From assembly GCA_964521625.1 (NCBI GenBank), contig CAZFSM010000020.1, positions 1 to 64,000 of the forward strand: a DNA stretch of 64,000 bases. Direction: 5' to 3'. The notes under the pieces are model-generated. The model did not search any database. It had not been told where the DNA came from and worked only from the letters and a program-made list of their open reading frames with translations. The DNA comes from UBA1444 sp964521625 (lineage in GTDB: Bacteria; Bacillota; Negativicutes; UBA1444). Both the position numbers and the translations under genes were made by a program. This document shows positions 8,017 to 16,852 of this stretch, one piece after another (the stretch's first letter is position 1; the number at the start of each line of letters is the position of its first letter).

Positions 8017-8076
8017 CGTCTGGACTGATAAATTTCATTGATGATGACCTTGTGGTGCAGGGATGGTGCAGGAGTT
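7981..8076 (+). repeat. Direct repeat A (pairs with 10021-10121)
   Basis: The terminator hairpin, about 31 bp of diverged sequence, then CCTTGTGGTGCAG and GATGGTGCAGGAGTT. The other copy has the same blocks in the same order with similar spacing (CCTTGTGGTTCAG, GGATGCAGGATGAGTT). I interpret the pair as boundaries of successive insertions at the tRNA-Sec locus. Confidence 0.6.
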
Positions 8077-8147
8077 ATTGCTTAATATGCGGAAAGAACA
8101 TATTTGTACAAAATACTGCAGAATTGCAGTTTGAGGATGGGGAAATT

Positions 8148-9110
8148 ATGAAGGACCGAAGGGCAGAAGCACTTGAACTCTCTGAAGAAATTCTGGCGAA
8201 TTTTGAAATGGGTGATGTTCCTACCCACAATATCATTTTTAAAATGTTGCGCCTTGCTCGACTTCTTGGCGATATGGAAGCTGTCAATTGGTTAGGATGC
8301 GAAGCCAATGGATTTGTAAGAACACCAGATGGATTACCTCCTGACGATTGGAGCTCTGCGATAAGGTCAGGTAGAACCTCCCTATATAAAGAAAAGGGTG
8401 AGCTCAAGGTAGAGGCTTTTACGGAAACTGTATCCGCTATGGAAGCGGTGGTCGCCGTTTCAAAACAGCGTATGGAAGTAACTCGAGACCCCCATCTTTC
8501 TTTGACTGGGGAAAGAATGGCTTTAGGAAATTCCTTTGAGCGACAAAATATAGCGGATAAAATTCAACAATATACTGAAAGAATCAGCACAGTTAAGGGA
8601 ACGCTATACAAGTATGCTCTTGCCAAAAACTATGAGCTTAAGTTCGGGAGCATCACTCAGGACATATTTGCTAAGAAACGAGATTTTGTTGACCACCGTC
8701 TTGCCAAAGCATGTCCAGACGCAGTGAAAATGTTTGTTTCCGTTTGGGACAACTTGCAATCTCAGAATGCAGAAGATTGGGCGAATGCTGTTCATTCTTG
8801 TAGGCGCATACTCAAAGCGTTTGCCGATGCTGTATACCCGCCCCGCACTGAACCAGTAATTGTTGATGGGAAAAGTGTAAAAGTTGGCGAAGAACAGTAC
8901 ATTAATCGCCTAATCCAGCATGTTGCGAGCAAATCAACTAGTGATAGCTTCAATTCTATAGTAGGTTCTCATTTAGCATATATCGGTGAACGTTTGGACA
9001 GCATATATAATTCGACAAATAAGGGCACACATGCAAGGGTTTCTGTTGAAGAAGCTGAGCGATATACCATCTACACTTATTTGTTACTGGGAGACATTCT
9101 TTCCCTTTAG
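8148..9110 (+). CDS. AbiTii-domain protein, probable phage-defence (abortive infection) factor
   Basis: 320 aa from ATG at 8148, with GAGG upstream; the frame is open to 8052 without a convincing start. The N-terminus (EALELSEEILANFEMGDVP...IFKMLRLARLLGDMEAVNWL) matches the AbiTii family pattern. The C-terminal part (WANAVHSCRRILKAFADAVYP, then THARVSVEEAERYTIYTYLLLG) resembles the helical domain found at the end of many abortive-infection proteins. No nuclease motif is visible. AT-rich, directly right of the prophage boundary. Confidence 0.75.
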   Translation: MKDRRAEALELSEEILANFEMGDVPTHNIIFKMLRLARLLGDMEAVNWLGCEANGFVRTPDGLPPDDWSSAIRSGRTSLYKEKGELKVEAFTETVSAMEAVVAVSKQRMEVTRDPHLSLTGERMALGNSFERQNIADKIQQYTERISTVKGTLYKYALAKNYELKFGSITQDIFAKKRDFVDHRLAKACPDAVKMFVSVWDNLQSQNAEDWANAVHSCRRILKAFADAVYPPRTEPVIVDGKSVKVGEEQYINRLIQHVASKSTSDSFNSIVGSHLAYIGERLDSIYNSTNKGTHARVSVEEAERYTIYTYLLLGDILSL

Positions 9111-9420
9111 CAACATCTTTCAAAAGTCGTCACTATCCCTCGCCTCGCACATCAACGACCCTCAGGCCAATCCGAGAGGCTTCAGGTATGAGTTCGGTTC
9201 GGTAGGGTTACTCATATTCAGAATTAACATTTCAGACCATCGCTATCCCCTTGTCTTTCGCACCAAGGCACCTTACAGAGCATCCTGCGAGGTTTTGCTG
9301 GATAACAAAACTGGTCGATGCTTTGCAATCTACAGGAAACCTTGTTTTCATATTTGCATATTTAAGAAGGAGTTCCCAATAATTAATCGAAAACAATAAT
9401 GGAAATATTCGGGAGGAGGC
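9111..9420. other. Gene-poor stretch, possible coding remnant
   Basis: 310 bp between the AbiTii and PEBP genes. An open frame runs through it (for example EVLLDNKTGRCFAIYRK near 9290-9340) but it has no credible start and overlaps the AbiTii gene in another frame, so I do not call it a gene. The last 15 bp hold the GGGAGGAGG ribosome binding site of the next gene. No RNA or repeat was seen. Confidence 0.4.
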
Positions 9421-9939
9421 ATGACCATTTTGAACAGAAACAATTTTCGGAACTCGTGTGTAGTCTTGCTGACAGTATTAGCCTTTGCTATTTTACCAAT
9501 TAATAGTGCCTTTGTGAGTCCTGCACTTGATACGACACCGTTTAAGCTAACAAGTCCATTGTTTAAAAATAATGCGTATGTATCGTCGGGTGTTGGATTA
9601 GGATGCCGTGGACAGGGTAAATCCCCTGCACTTCAGTGGGAAAATCCACCAGCAGGAACCAAAACATTCACCATTATTTTTCAAGACCTTGATGTTTCAT
9701 GGATTCACTGGGATATTTCAAATATTCCTGCCTCCTACACAGGGCTTCCAGAGAACGTGCCAGCCGTAAAAGTATGGAATGATGGAATTCGCCAGGGAAC
9801 CAATTCTTTTAGAAGTGTGGGATATGGCGGACCATGCCCACCAAATGGAACTCACAGGTATGAATTCGAAATCAGAGCATTAGACGAAAATAATAAAGTT
9901 CTTAATAAAGCAAAATTAGTGATGGCGTCTGATGGTTGA
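9421..9939 (+). CDS. YbhB/YbcL-type PEBP (Raf-kinase-inhibitor-like) protein, exported, C-terminally short
   Basis: 172 aa. A signal-peptide-like N-terminus (residues about 12-30) is followed by the PEBP core: SPALQWENPPAGTKTF, the ligand-site region WIHWDISNIPAS, RQGTNSF and GYGGPCPPNGTHRYEF. The family normally continues past KAELLxAxxGH for another 15-20 residues; here the frame ends at KAKLVMASDG with TGA TAA, so the last strand is missing. It may be truncated but the binding pocket motifs are present. The binding site GGGAGGAGG precedes ATG. Confidence 0.8.
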   Translation: MTILNRNNFRNSCVVLLTVLAFAILPINSAFVSPALDTTPFKLTSPLFKNNAYVSSGVGLGCRGQGKSPALQWENPPAGTKTFTIIFQDLDVSWIHWDISNIPASYTGLPENVPAVKVWNDGIRQGTNSFRSVGYGGPCPPNGTHRYEFEIRALDENNKVLNKAKLVMASDG

Positions 9940-10020
9940 TAACAAATAGAATTAAATGCAGTCTGTTCTAAAAATATATTCACCTGATAGTCTTATTATT
10001 ACTAAGTGGAACAACAGTGC

Positions 10021-10056
10021 AAGGCTCTTCGGATTTTCGTCCGAGGAGTCTTTTTG
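10021..10056 (+). terminator. Intrinsic terminator, copy of the one at 7981
   Basis: GGCTCTTCGG / CCGAGGAGTC stem with loop ATTTTCGT and a T5 tail. It lies 80 bp after the PEBP gene, but its near identity with the tRNA-Sec terminator suggests it moved here with the direct repeat. Confidence 0.75.
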
Positions 10057-10121
10057 ATTTGCATACTGCTTTTCTCCCTGAAAAAACTGCCTTGTGGTTC
10101 AGAGAGGATGCAGGATGAGTT
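10021..10121 (+). repeat. Direct repeat B (pairs with 7981-8076)
   Basis: Same block order as repeat A: terminator, about 33 bp spacer, CCTTGTGGTTCAG, GGATGCAGGATGAGTT. No tRNA-Sec 3' sequence precedes this copy. It brackets the AbiTii and PEBP genes together with repeat A, about 2.0 kb apart. Confidence 0.6.
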
Positions 10122-10183
10122 GTCCTTCTATGGCAGGACTTAGAAAAAGTTTCGCGTATTAAGTTGGTAAGAGGTGAAGAATA

Positions 10184-10699
10184 GTGGATTTTTGGATGTT
10201 CGTTAAGGACTATGGTCTCTATGGAACGATTGGTGGAATTATCGGTTCGGTTGTTACTGCGCTATTAAAAAATATAAAGCAGAGGGAATCTTTAGCAAAG
10301 TCATTAATTGCTGAGTTAGAAGGTATCAAAGAACAATGGATTGCAAGCTCGGGAGGTGGTTTGCAGCCTCTTCAATCTGGACAATCGCCACCCTTGGTTT
10401 ATATTCACGTTGCTGAAGATTATTTCACGGTATTCAACAATAACAGTGACAAAATTGGATTACTCAAAGACCTAGATGCAAAGAAAATTATTAAACTGTA
10501 TATTTTTGCTAAAGGGTTCGTTGACTCATTGAGGACTTGGGAAGAAGAAATCAAACATCATATGAACGCAGGTCAATCATCACTGAATCACTTTGGTTTT
10601 CTTGAATACTACAATAATCTTTACGTTTCACAGACCCGATTGTTTTTAGAAATTGATGAAATAAAAGAGGATTTGAATAAATACAAGTCCTGGTTTTAA
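10184..10699 (+). CDS. Hypothetical membrane-anchored protein
   Basis: 171 aa, GTG start with AGAGGTGA upstream. One N-terminal hydrophobic segment (residues about 10-29, GLYGTIGGIIGSVVTALL), then a helical cytoplasmic-type region with charged residues and WEEEIKHH near 120. No family recognised. It sits between two defence-type genes in the AT-rich island, so a role there is possible, but nothing in the sequence shows it. Confidence 0.55.
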   Translation: MDFWMFVKDYGLYGTIGGIIGSVVTALLKNIKQRESLAKSLIAELEGIKEQWIASSGGGLQPLQSGQSPPLVYIHVAEDYFTVFNNNSDKIGLLKDLDAKKIIKLYIFAKGFVDSLRTWEEEIKHHMNAGQSSLNHFGFLEYYNNLYVSQTRLFLEIDEIKEDLNKYKSWF

Positions 10700-11018
10700 G
10701 GCCCCGAAAGGCGCAGAGGGATAAGGGGTGTTTGTTTGCATCGGGTGTGTTGAGTTTGAGGAACTTCCGCTGACAGTGACAGGCGGCAAGAAAAATTTTT
10801 ATCAAGAAAATCATGCATCCTTGTTTTTTTTTGTGGGTTTATGGGTCATGTTGGAGTAGCATAATTTGAAGCTGTACCCTGGCACCCCCACCCTACTAGT
10901 ATCAACGCCTCTAATCTACCTGGGGTTAGTGATTTAATATTTGGCATTTGCAGGAATAGAAGGAAGTTGGAAGAATCTACATAATTGAATCCTTTTACAA
11001 CAGTTTAGGAGGTACTGA
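10700..11018. other. Intergenic region without recognisable genes
   Basis: 319 bp. It holds no open frame with a start and binding site, and no clear terminator after the 10184 gene. The final 20 bp contain TTTAGGAGG, the binding site of the DUF4062 gene. Confidence 0.5.
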
Positions 11019-11969
11019 ATGAGAAAAAAGCTTCAGATTTTCATATCTTCAACCTATACTGATTTAAAACCTGAAAGGCAAGCGGCGGTAGAAGCAATAC
11101 TAATTGCTGGGCACATTCCTGCTGGAATGGAGTTGTTCTCGGCAGGTAATGAGAGCCAACTCGAAACTGTAAAAAGATGGATTGATGAATCTGATATATA
11201 TTTGCTAATTCTTGGAGGAAGATATGGAACCATCGAACCTTCTTCGCAAAAAAGTTATACTCAAGTCGAATATGAGTATGCTCTTCATCGAGGTATGCCT
11301 GTATTTGCTGTTGTGATAAATGATGATGCACTTGAGCAAAAAGTTAAGATTCATGGACAAGGTGTTTTGGAGTTGGTTAATCGGGAAAAGTATATGGATT
11401 TCAAATCGTTAGCATTAAGCAAGATATCTAAGTTTTTTGATGAGCCTAAAGATATTAAACTTGCCATTCATGAAACCTTGGCGGATTTCCTAAAACGCTT
11501 TCAATTTTCGGGTTGGATATCAGGAAAGGAAGTTCCAGATATTAAATTGGCTCTTGAAGAAAATATTAAGATGCGAAAAGAGAACGATGAACTTAAACGT
11601 AAAATTAAGGAATCTGTGCAGGTTAATAAAAAAAACCTCACGGACGAACTCTCATTTGAAGAAGTTGAGAAAGCATTAAAGGCTGTCAAACTCGAGTACA
11701 AAGGAAAAAAAGGTGAGAGTAAAATCGAAAGTGCGCATTTCTTTTTTGTAATAAGTCAAAACTCTTTTGCAACAGGCATTGATAATAGAGCTGGAATGTC
11801 AGACACAAAGAATTTCTTATTCTATAACGTTGCTCCTACTTTGATGAAGTACGATTTGGTTACAGCCAGCAAGGTCGCAGGAGTGCAATGGCAGACGATA
11901 AAAACAACAAAAACTGGTTATAAATACTTAAGGCGCGTTGCGGAAGAAGTTGCCCAAGAGAAAAAGTGA
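11019..11969 (+). CDS. DUF4062-domain protein (TIR-like fold), possible defence sensor
   Basis: 316 aa. The N-terminus has the DUF4062 signature: IFISSTYTDLKPER, then AGHIPAGMELFSAG, WIDESDIYLLILGGRYGTI and SYTQVEYEYAL, covering residues about 5-90. Residues about 175-200 form a coiled coil (EENIKMRKENDELKRKIKE), followed by a roughly 110 aa C-terminal domain I do not recognise. DUF4062 modules are common at the N-terminus of bacterial NTPase-type defence proteins, but no P-loop is present here. A terminator follows at 12030. Confidence 0.8.
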   Translation: MRKKLQIFISSTYTDLKPERQAAVEAILIAGHIPAGMELFSAGNESQLETVKRWIDESDIYLLILGGRYGTIEPSSQKSYTQVEYEYALHRGMPVFAVVINDDALEQKVKIHGQGVLELVNREKYMDFKSLALSKISKFFDEPKDIKLAIHETLADFLKRFQFSGWISGKEVPDIKLALEENIKMRKENDELKRKIKESVQVNKKNLTDELSFEEVEKALKAVKLEYKGKKGESKIESAHFFFVISQNSFATGIDNRAGMSDTKNFLFYNVAPTLMKYDLVTASKVAGVQWQTIKTTKTGYKYLRRVAEEVAQEKK

Positions 11970-12029
11970 AACACTTAGTATAACCGATAAGCTGAATTTC
12001 GAGAGTGATGTGATTATTTAATGACTTCT

Positions 12030-12059
12030 CCCCTCACTAAAGTGCGGGGTATCTTTTTG
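12030..12059 (+). terminator. Intrinsic terminator after the DUF4062 gene
   Basis: CCCCTCACT and AGTGCGGGG pair around a short loop, followed by TATCTTTTTG, 60 bp after the stop codon. Confidence 0.75.
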
Positions 12060-12084
12060 AGAGTATCACGACAACACAATAAAC

Positions 12085-12510
12085 TTATGGCAATACAGGT
12101 ATTTCGCCAGTGTCTTTCCCCTCTTTTGCATGTTTTAAAGCAAAATCAATGCACAGGTCAGCGGGTGAGTTTTTTTGTACTGGCGAAAAACTACCGCTTC
12201 TTTTATTGCGAAATGTTTCTTTCCCTTGGGGGTTGTAGAGTAAATATTCCAAGGTTCTTTTCTGTCGTTGCGATGTGATCGTTGCTTCAAACTTATAAAG
12301 AGTTTTATTAGCTTTATCTGGGGTATCATCTTCAACAAGCAACTCCCAGAAGATGATTGTGTCATTAGTTTTAAAAACACTTTCAGTATCAACATACATC
12401 TTGTCTTGCCCAAACCAACTGGTAGTAACATGTACCCAGTTTGCCGCCAAAACATTATTCGATAAGAAAATCATTAGGATTAACACAAGACCAGCAGTTT
12501 TTCTGTTCAT
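12085..12510 (-). CDS. Secreted protein, surface-adhesin-E-like
   Basis: 141 aa. A signal peptide (LVLILMIFLSNNVLA) is followed by WVHVTTSWFGQDKMYVDTESV, the pattern of small periplasmic/surface proteins annotated as adhesin protein E-like. One cysteine near the C-terminus. ATG is preceded by GTAGGAGGG. No operon partner is visible. Function unknown; the family name is used only for resemblance. Confidence 0.6.
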   Translation of the reverse strand: MNRKTAGLVLILMIFLSNNVLAANWVHVTTSWFGQDKMYVDTESVFKTNDTIIFWELLVEDDTPDKANKTLYKFEATITSQRQKRTLEYLLYNPQGKETFRNKRSGSFSPVQKNSPADLCIDFALKHAKEGKDTGEIPVLP

Positions 12511-12640
12511 TGCTTTACCCTCCTACATGATTTTATTCAAGACTCTCCTTCTTTAGTATTTGCCAATATTCCTGCAGGATTTCCCCCGTCCCCCGCGAAT
12601 TCATCGCAATAGGATCAATAAAGAAAAGGAGCTGACCGCA

Positions 12641-12907
12641 GTGAACAAATGGACGCCACTGGCAGCAGGTCTTGTCCTGGTCGTTTTTCTGGCGATGTTC
12701 AGTTTGTCTACACCCGGTTTCAGTGCGCCGGATGGCAAAGCAGTGATGGAAGCCCGTTGCGGCGATTGCCACGGCCTGGATCGAATCACGAGCAAGACGA
12801 AAGACCGCGCGGCTTGGCAATCAACAGTGAACCGGATGGTCAGTAAAGGGGCAATGTTGAACGCAGAGGAAAAAGCGGCCCTGGTCGATTATCTGGTCAG
12901 TAAGTAA
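12641..12907 (+). CDS. Small exported c-type cytochrome-like protein (single CxxCH)
   Basis: 88 aa from GTG at 12641, chosen because AAAAGGAG lies 9 bp upstream; the open frame extends further back without a binding site. A signal peptide (LAAGLVLVVFLAMFSLSTPGFS) is followed by ARCGDCHGLDRI, a CxxCH haem c motif, and a conserved W-x(n)-M region (WQSTVNRMVSKGAML) that supplies a possible sixth ligand. The end DYLVSK is typical of mono-haem cytochromes. A terminator follows immediately. Confidence 0.78.
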   Translation: MNKWTPLAAGLVLVVFLAMFSLSTPGFSAPDGKAVMEARCGDCHGLDRITSKTKDRAAWQSTVNRMVSKGAMLNAEEKAALVDYLVSK

Positions 12908-12925
12908 CACGGACACTACAACAAA

Positions 12926-12968
12926 GCAGGCTCCAGGCAATTGCGCCGGAAGCCTGCTCTTTTTTTTT
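12926..12968 (+). terminator. Intrinsic terminator
   Basis: GCAGGCTCC and GGAAGCCTGC pair around a 13-nt loop and are followed by T9. Placed 20 bp after the cytochrome-like gene. Confidence 0.85.
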
Positions 12969-12981
12969 GTAACAATCTTCA

Positions 12982-15900
12982 TCACGACCGATCCAGCAGC
13001 GCCAATGCCTCCGCCGCCGGAACCGGCCGGCTGAACACATAGCCCTGGATACAGTCGCAGTCGTATTGGTGCAGCATTTCCACCTGCGCCTCGCTTTCCA
13101 CGCCTTCGGCAACGACTGACAGATTGAGCGTATGCGCCATGTCAATGATATAGCCGACCAGGTCGGCCTGGGTGCGGTCTGCCAAAATATCATCAATAAA
13201 AGATTTGTCGACTTTCAGGGTCCCGACCGGCAACCGCCGCAGATAGGTCAGCGAGGAATAGCCCGTGCCAAAGTCGTCGAGAGCGATCCTGACCCCGAGC
13301 TCTTTGATCGCGATCAGTTTTTTTATGCTGTCATCCAGCGATTCAATCAATACGTTCTCGGTGATTTCAATCTCCAGCTGATCGGGCCGGATGTCCGATT
13401 CATGGATGGCGCTGCGGACCATGGCGATAAAGTTGATGTCTGCCAATTGGCGCGGCGAGATGTTCACCGCGACGTACAGGTCGCTGCGGCCTTGCTCCGT
13501 GAACTTTTGCGCAAACCGGCAGGCTTCAATGATCACCCAGTAGCCGAGAGGAATGATCAGCCCGCTCTGTTCGGCAAACGGAATGAACCGATTGGGCGGC
13601 ACAGGTCCGTGTTCGGCGCTATTCCAGCGCATCAGCGCTTCAAACCCGATGATACGTTTATCCGGCAAGCTGACAAACGGCTGAAAATGCAAGAGCAGCT
13701 CCTCGCGGTCCAAGGCTCGGCGCAAGCTATTGGTCAGGGTTATTTTGGCAAACGCTTCGGTTTGCAGCACCGGTTCATAAAATGACCAACAGTTCCTGCC
13801 ATTGCGTTTGGCGGCGTACATCGCACTGTCGGCGTTTTTCAGGATATCATCCGGCGTATCGCCGTCTTTTGGATACAGCGTGATGCCGATGCTGGCCGAC
13901 ATATGAATCCACTGACCGCATATGTCATAGTCATGACAGAGGCACTGCAACAGCCGCTCCGCCAGGATACTTATCGTCATCTGATCAGATGTCCCTGGTA
14001 AGCCGATGACAAATTCATCGCCGCCAATCCGGGCAATGAAAGCCGCTCCCCCCACCGCTTCCCGAATGTGCCGGGCCGCGGTGACGATGACTTCGTCGCC
14101 CAGTGAATGCCCAAACGTGTCATTGACGGTTTTCAAATCATCCATGTCGATAAAGAACAGCGCGCCATGGGCATTGTTGGTACGGGCCTGCTGCATTTCC
14201 GTGTCCAGCCAGCGACCCAGGCTGACCCGGTTCGCCAGCCCGGTCAATATATCTTTGTAGGCCAAATTCCGAACTTCCTCGTGGCTGAGCGCATTTTGCA
14301 CCGCGATCGACGCAATTCCGGCCAAGTGCTCCACCGCCGCCAGCTTGTCATCATCCAGCGACACCGGCTCGCCAAAAGCTGTCAGGCCAATCAGGCCGAT
14401 CAGTTTGTCATTGATTTTCAGCGGCGCCTGCAACGCCACCGTAATGGTCTCCTGTTCCTGCGTATTGATTCGTTTGGGCCAGTTGGCATAGTCCCGCACC
14501 ACATGCATGTTTCCCGTGCGAATAACCTCTCCGTATATGCCGCCGACAATATTCATTTTTTGCCCGACCTGCTTTGCGTAAAACCCGTAACCGGCACGCA
14601 GCGATCCCATCAACCGGTTTCGTTCAAACAAATGAATAAAACCATGCGGAATTCCGGTCAACGCAACGGCCTTGTCGACAATCCCTTGCAAGACGATATT
14701 CAGGTCCAGTTCGCCGAGCAATGCCTTTGTCGTGTCAGACAAGCCTTGCAGCAATTCGCTTTTTCGCACAACCTTGGCCTGTACTTCGGCCCGCTCCAGC
14801 ACCGCCGCAGCAAGGTCGCCATATTGCTTGAGGACGTCGATATCTTCCTGCTGGATTGGATGGATTTCATCCAGCCAATGCGCGGTCAGAATGCCGATGA
14901 AGTGGTCGCCATGCTTGAGCGGAATCGTGATCAGGCTGCTCAGCCGCGCAAAAGCAGGGTTGTCGGTTTTGCGGGAATACTTGCGATAATCTTCAATCCC
15001 GACCGCCTCGCCGGTTTCCACGACATGACCAATCGCCCCCTGGTCGGCCGGGCGGGGATTTGCGCTCATATAATCGATCGGGCCGATCGCCGGATCGAGC
15101 CAGACGGTATTGTTTGACGGATTATAGAGGCCAATAGCGCCGGCAGGCGCCTGAACCAGTTGCAGCGCATCACGCAGAATCGCTTCCAGACTGGGCGCTG
15201 CTTCCTCAATCGGCCTGGTCAACAGTCGTGTGGCCGAGCGGTACTGGCGCTCGCGCAGCCGGATTTCATTTTCTTTGTTAAGTCGCAGCGCTACTTCAAT
15301 GTTCAACTGCAGGTTGGCCCGCTGCAGCTCTTGGTTTATCGCCGCCATCTCTTCGTTCATTGCCGTCAATTCTTGATTGGCAGCAATCACATCAGCGGTC
15401 CGTGCTTCGACCAGCGATTCCAGTTTGCTCTGGTGTTGCAGCAGTTCTTCCTCGGAGCGGGCCAGGGCTTCGACCGCCTGCTTGCGCTCGGTCACGTCGG
15501 TGCCAATCCCGGCGACATGGGGTTTGCCATCAATCATCAACCTAACGGACGTCAGATAGACCGTAAAATGCGAGCCGTCTTTGCGATAAAACTCTACTTC
15601 GCTGTTTGATATCCCTTCTTGTAGCGTTTGTTCAAACCGTCGGCGAATCAGCTCTACCTCTTCACCGCGAAAATACTCCAGACAATTCCTCCGGCCGATT
15701 TCTTCGTCCGAATAGCCAGTTATTTCGTATAGCGCCCGGTTCCAGCGCACGGCCCATCCTTGTTCATCAAACAAATAGACAATGCTGGGGATACTGTCAA
15801 ACATAGCGTCTGTCACCGATTTCTCCCGGTGATACTGGGCGAACAGCGTCGCATTGGACAAGGCAACCGAGGCCAGCATTGAAAAATGTTCGAAAGCGTC

Positions 15901-16326
15901 GATGTCTGCCGGGCTCAGCGGGTAAACCGAATCCTTCCATGAGAGCTGGATGACACCGATGATTTCTTCGGCGACTCGCAGCGGCGCCGAAATCGCCGTG
16001 GTCATCCGAGCCAAGCGCGGCTCATTTATCCTGCCGGGCCAAGTCCGGTAGTCTTCGACCAAAAACACTTTGCCGGTTCGCCACACCTCGCCGATCGCGC
16101 CTAGGTCGGATTTCATCCGCAATCCTTCGCTTTGCGCAAACAGACCAACGCCGTGGCGCACACAGCACTGGGATGGATCGCCCTCGTCCAGCAATACGAT
16201 AACGCCATCCGGTGCTCCAAAAGCGTCTGCGGCTTGCCGAAGAAACTCCGGCAACGCCTGCTTCGAATGGATTTTCTCCAGCAGCCGAACGGCAATCCTT
16301 TGCATCTGGTCCTGATTACACAGCAC
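12982..16326 (-). CDS. GAF-PAS-GAF-GAF-GGDEF-EAL cyclic-di-GMP enzyme
   Basis: 1114 aa from GTG at 16326, chosen because AAGGAG lies 8 bp upstream; the frame is open to 16527 but that would run into the divergent gene. Order: GAF (about 10-165), PAS/PAC (about 175-295), coiled coil (about 300-370), GAF (about 385-525), GAF (about 540-690), GGDEF (active-site GGDEF at 768-772) and EAL (EAL at 896-898, DDFGTGYSSL at 1017, KVDKSFI at 1038). Both catalytic signatures look intact, so it could make and break c-di-GMP. There are no membrane segments, so it is a cytoplasmic sensor. The GAF ligands are unknown. Confidence 0.92.
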   Translation of the reverse strand: MLCNQDQMQRIAVRLLEKIHSKQALPEFLRQAADAFGAPDGVIVLLDEGDPSQCCVRHGVGLFAQSEGLRMKSDLGAIGEVWRTGKVFLVEDYRTWPGRINEPRLARMTTAISAPLRVAEEIIGVIQLSWKDSVYPLSPADIDAFEHFSMLASVALSNATLFAQYHREKSVTDAMFDSIPSIVYLFDEQGWAVRWNRALYEITGYSDEEIGRRNCLEYFRGEEVELIRRRFEQTLQEGISNSEVEFYRKDGSHFTVYLTSVRLMIDGKPHVAGIGTDVTERKQAVEALARSEEELLQHQSKLESLVEARTADVIAANQELTAMNEEMAAINQELQRANLQLNIEVALRLNKENEIRLRERQYRSATRLLTRPIEEAAPSLEAILRDALQLVQAPAGAIGLYNPSNNTVWLDPAIGPIDYMSANPRPADQGAIGHVVETGEAVGIEDYRKYSRKTDNPAFARLSSLITIPLKHGDHFIGILTAHWLDEIHPIQQEDIDVLKQYGDLAAAVLERAEVQAKVVRKSELLQGLSDTTKALLGELDLNIVLQGIVDKAVALTGIPHGFIHLFERNRLMGSLRAGYGFYAKQVGQKMNIVGGIYGEVIRTGNMHVVRDYANWPKRINTQEQETITVALQAPLKINDKLIGLIGLTAFGEPVSLDDDKLAAVEHLAGIASIAVQNALSHEEVRNLAYKDILTGLANRVSLGRWLDTEMQQARTNNAHGALFFIDMDDLKTVNDTFGHSLGDEVIVTAARHIREAVGGAAFIARIGGDEFVIGLPGTSDQMTISILAERLLQCLCHDYDICGQWIHMSASIGITLYPKDGDTPDDILKNADSAMYAAKRNGRNCWSFYEPVLQTEAFAKITLTNSLRRALDREELLLHFQPFVSLPDKRIIGFEALMRWNSAEHGPVPPNRFIPFAEQSGLIIPLGYWVIIEACRFAQKFTEQGRSDLYVAVNISPRQLADINFIAMVRSAIHESDIRPDQLEIEITENVLIESLDDSIKKLIAIKELGVRIALDDFGTGYSSLTYLRRLPVGTLKVDKSFIDDILADRTQADLVGYIIDMAHTLNLSVVAEGVESEAQVEMLHQYDCDCIQGYVFSRPVPAAEALALLDRS

Positions 16327-16496
16327 AGCGAAGACTCCTTCTGCTTTGAATATGCTTGTTGTTTCGCGAAATCTCCACGATTTTCCTGCCTGTTTAGAAA
16401 CCAAAGACTTTTCCAAGAATCGCTTTCGATATCTTTTATGGATAATGTTATGTCCGGAAATACCTGTCAATCCAATTTTGAAAGGGGTGCAAGAAA

Positions 16497-16781
16497 ATGA
16501 GTGTGACATCGATTTCTCAAGCCACAACGACCCAGGTGACCCAGTCCAGCCAATCGACCAGCCAGAGCGAGCTGAAGACGCTGGAAAAACAGAAAGCGCA
16601 GATCCAGACGATTGATGCGCGGATTCTGCAAATCAATCAAAAGCAGACTGAGGCGGAGAAAACCAGCACGCAGCAACAAGCGCCGAGCGAAAAGGGCCTG
16701 TCTGCGCCAGGCGGAGCCCCCGCCGGAGCCGCCGCTCCTGCCAAACCACTGACCCGCGGCAACGTGGACATCGAAATCTAA
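16497..16781 (+). CDS. Small Ser/Thr/Gln-rich hypothetical protein
   Basis: 94 aa. Residues 1-25 are Ser/Thr/Gln-rich, 26-60 form a charged coiled coil (ELKTLEKQKAQIQTIDARI) and the tail is Ala/Pro/Gly-rich. It resembles short FlxA-like proteins in composition only. ATG has AAAGGGG upstream. It is divergent from the c-di-GMP enzyme. Confidence 0.6.
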   Translation: MSVTSISQATTTQVTQSSQSTSQSELKTLEKQKAQIQTIDARILQINQKQTEAEKTSTQQQAPSEKGLSAPGGAPAGAAAPAKPLTRGNVDIEI

Positions 16782-16796
16782 ACCGGAGAACGATCA

Positions 16797-16836
16797 AGCA
16801 AAAGAGGCAGTGAATAACACGGCCTCTTTTGCTTTG
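16797..16836. terminator. Bidirectional terminator between convergent genes
   Basis: AGCAAAAGAGGC and GCCTCTTTTGCT form a perfect 12-bp stem. It lies between the 16497 gene (plus) and the yhcH-type gene (minus) and can serve both. Confidence 0.75.
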
Positions 16837-16852
16837 ATAATTCAGTGTTCCC

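Noticed and set aside
8986..9399. Open frame running from the AbiTii gene into the next gap
   Set aside because: It overlaps AbiTii in another frame, has no binding site and no recognisable family; only noted as a possible remnant.
14107..15117. Long plus-strand frame opposite the GGDEF-EAL gene
   Set aside because: Antisense shadow; the minus strand carries intact GAF and GGDEF motifs.
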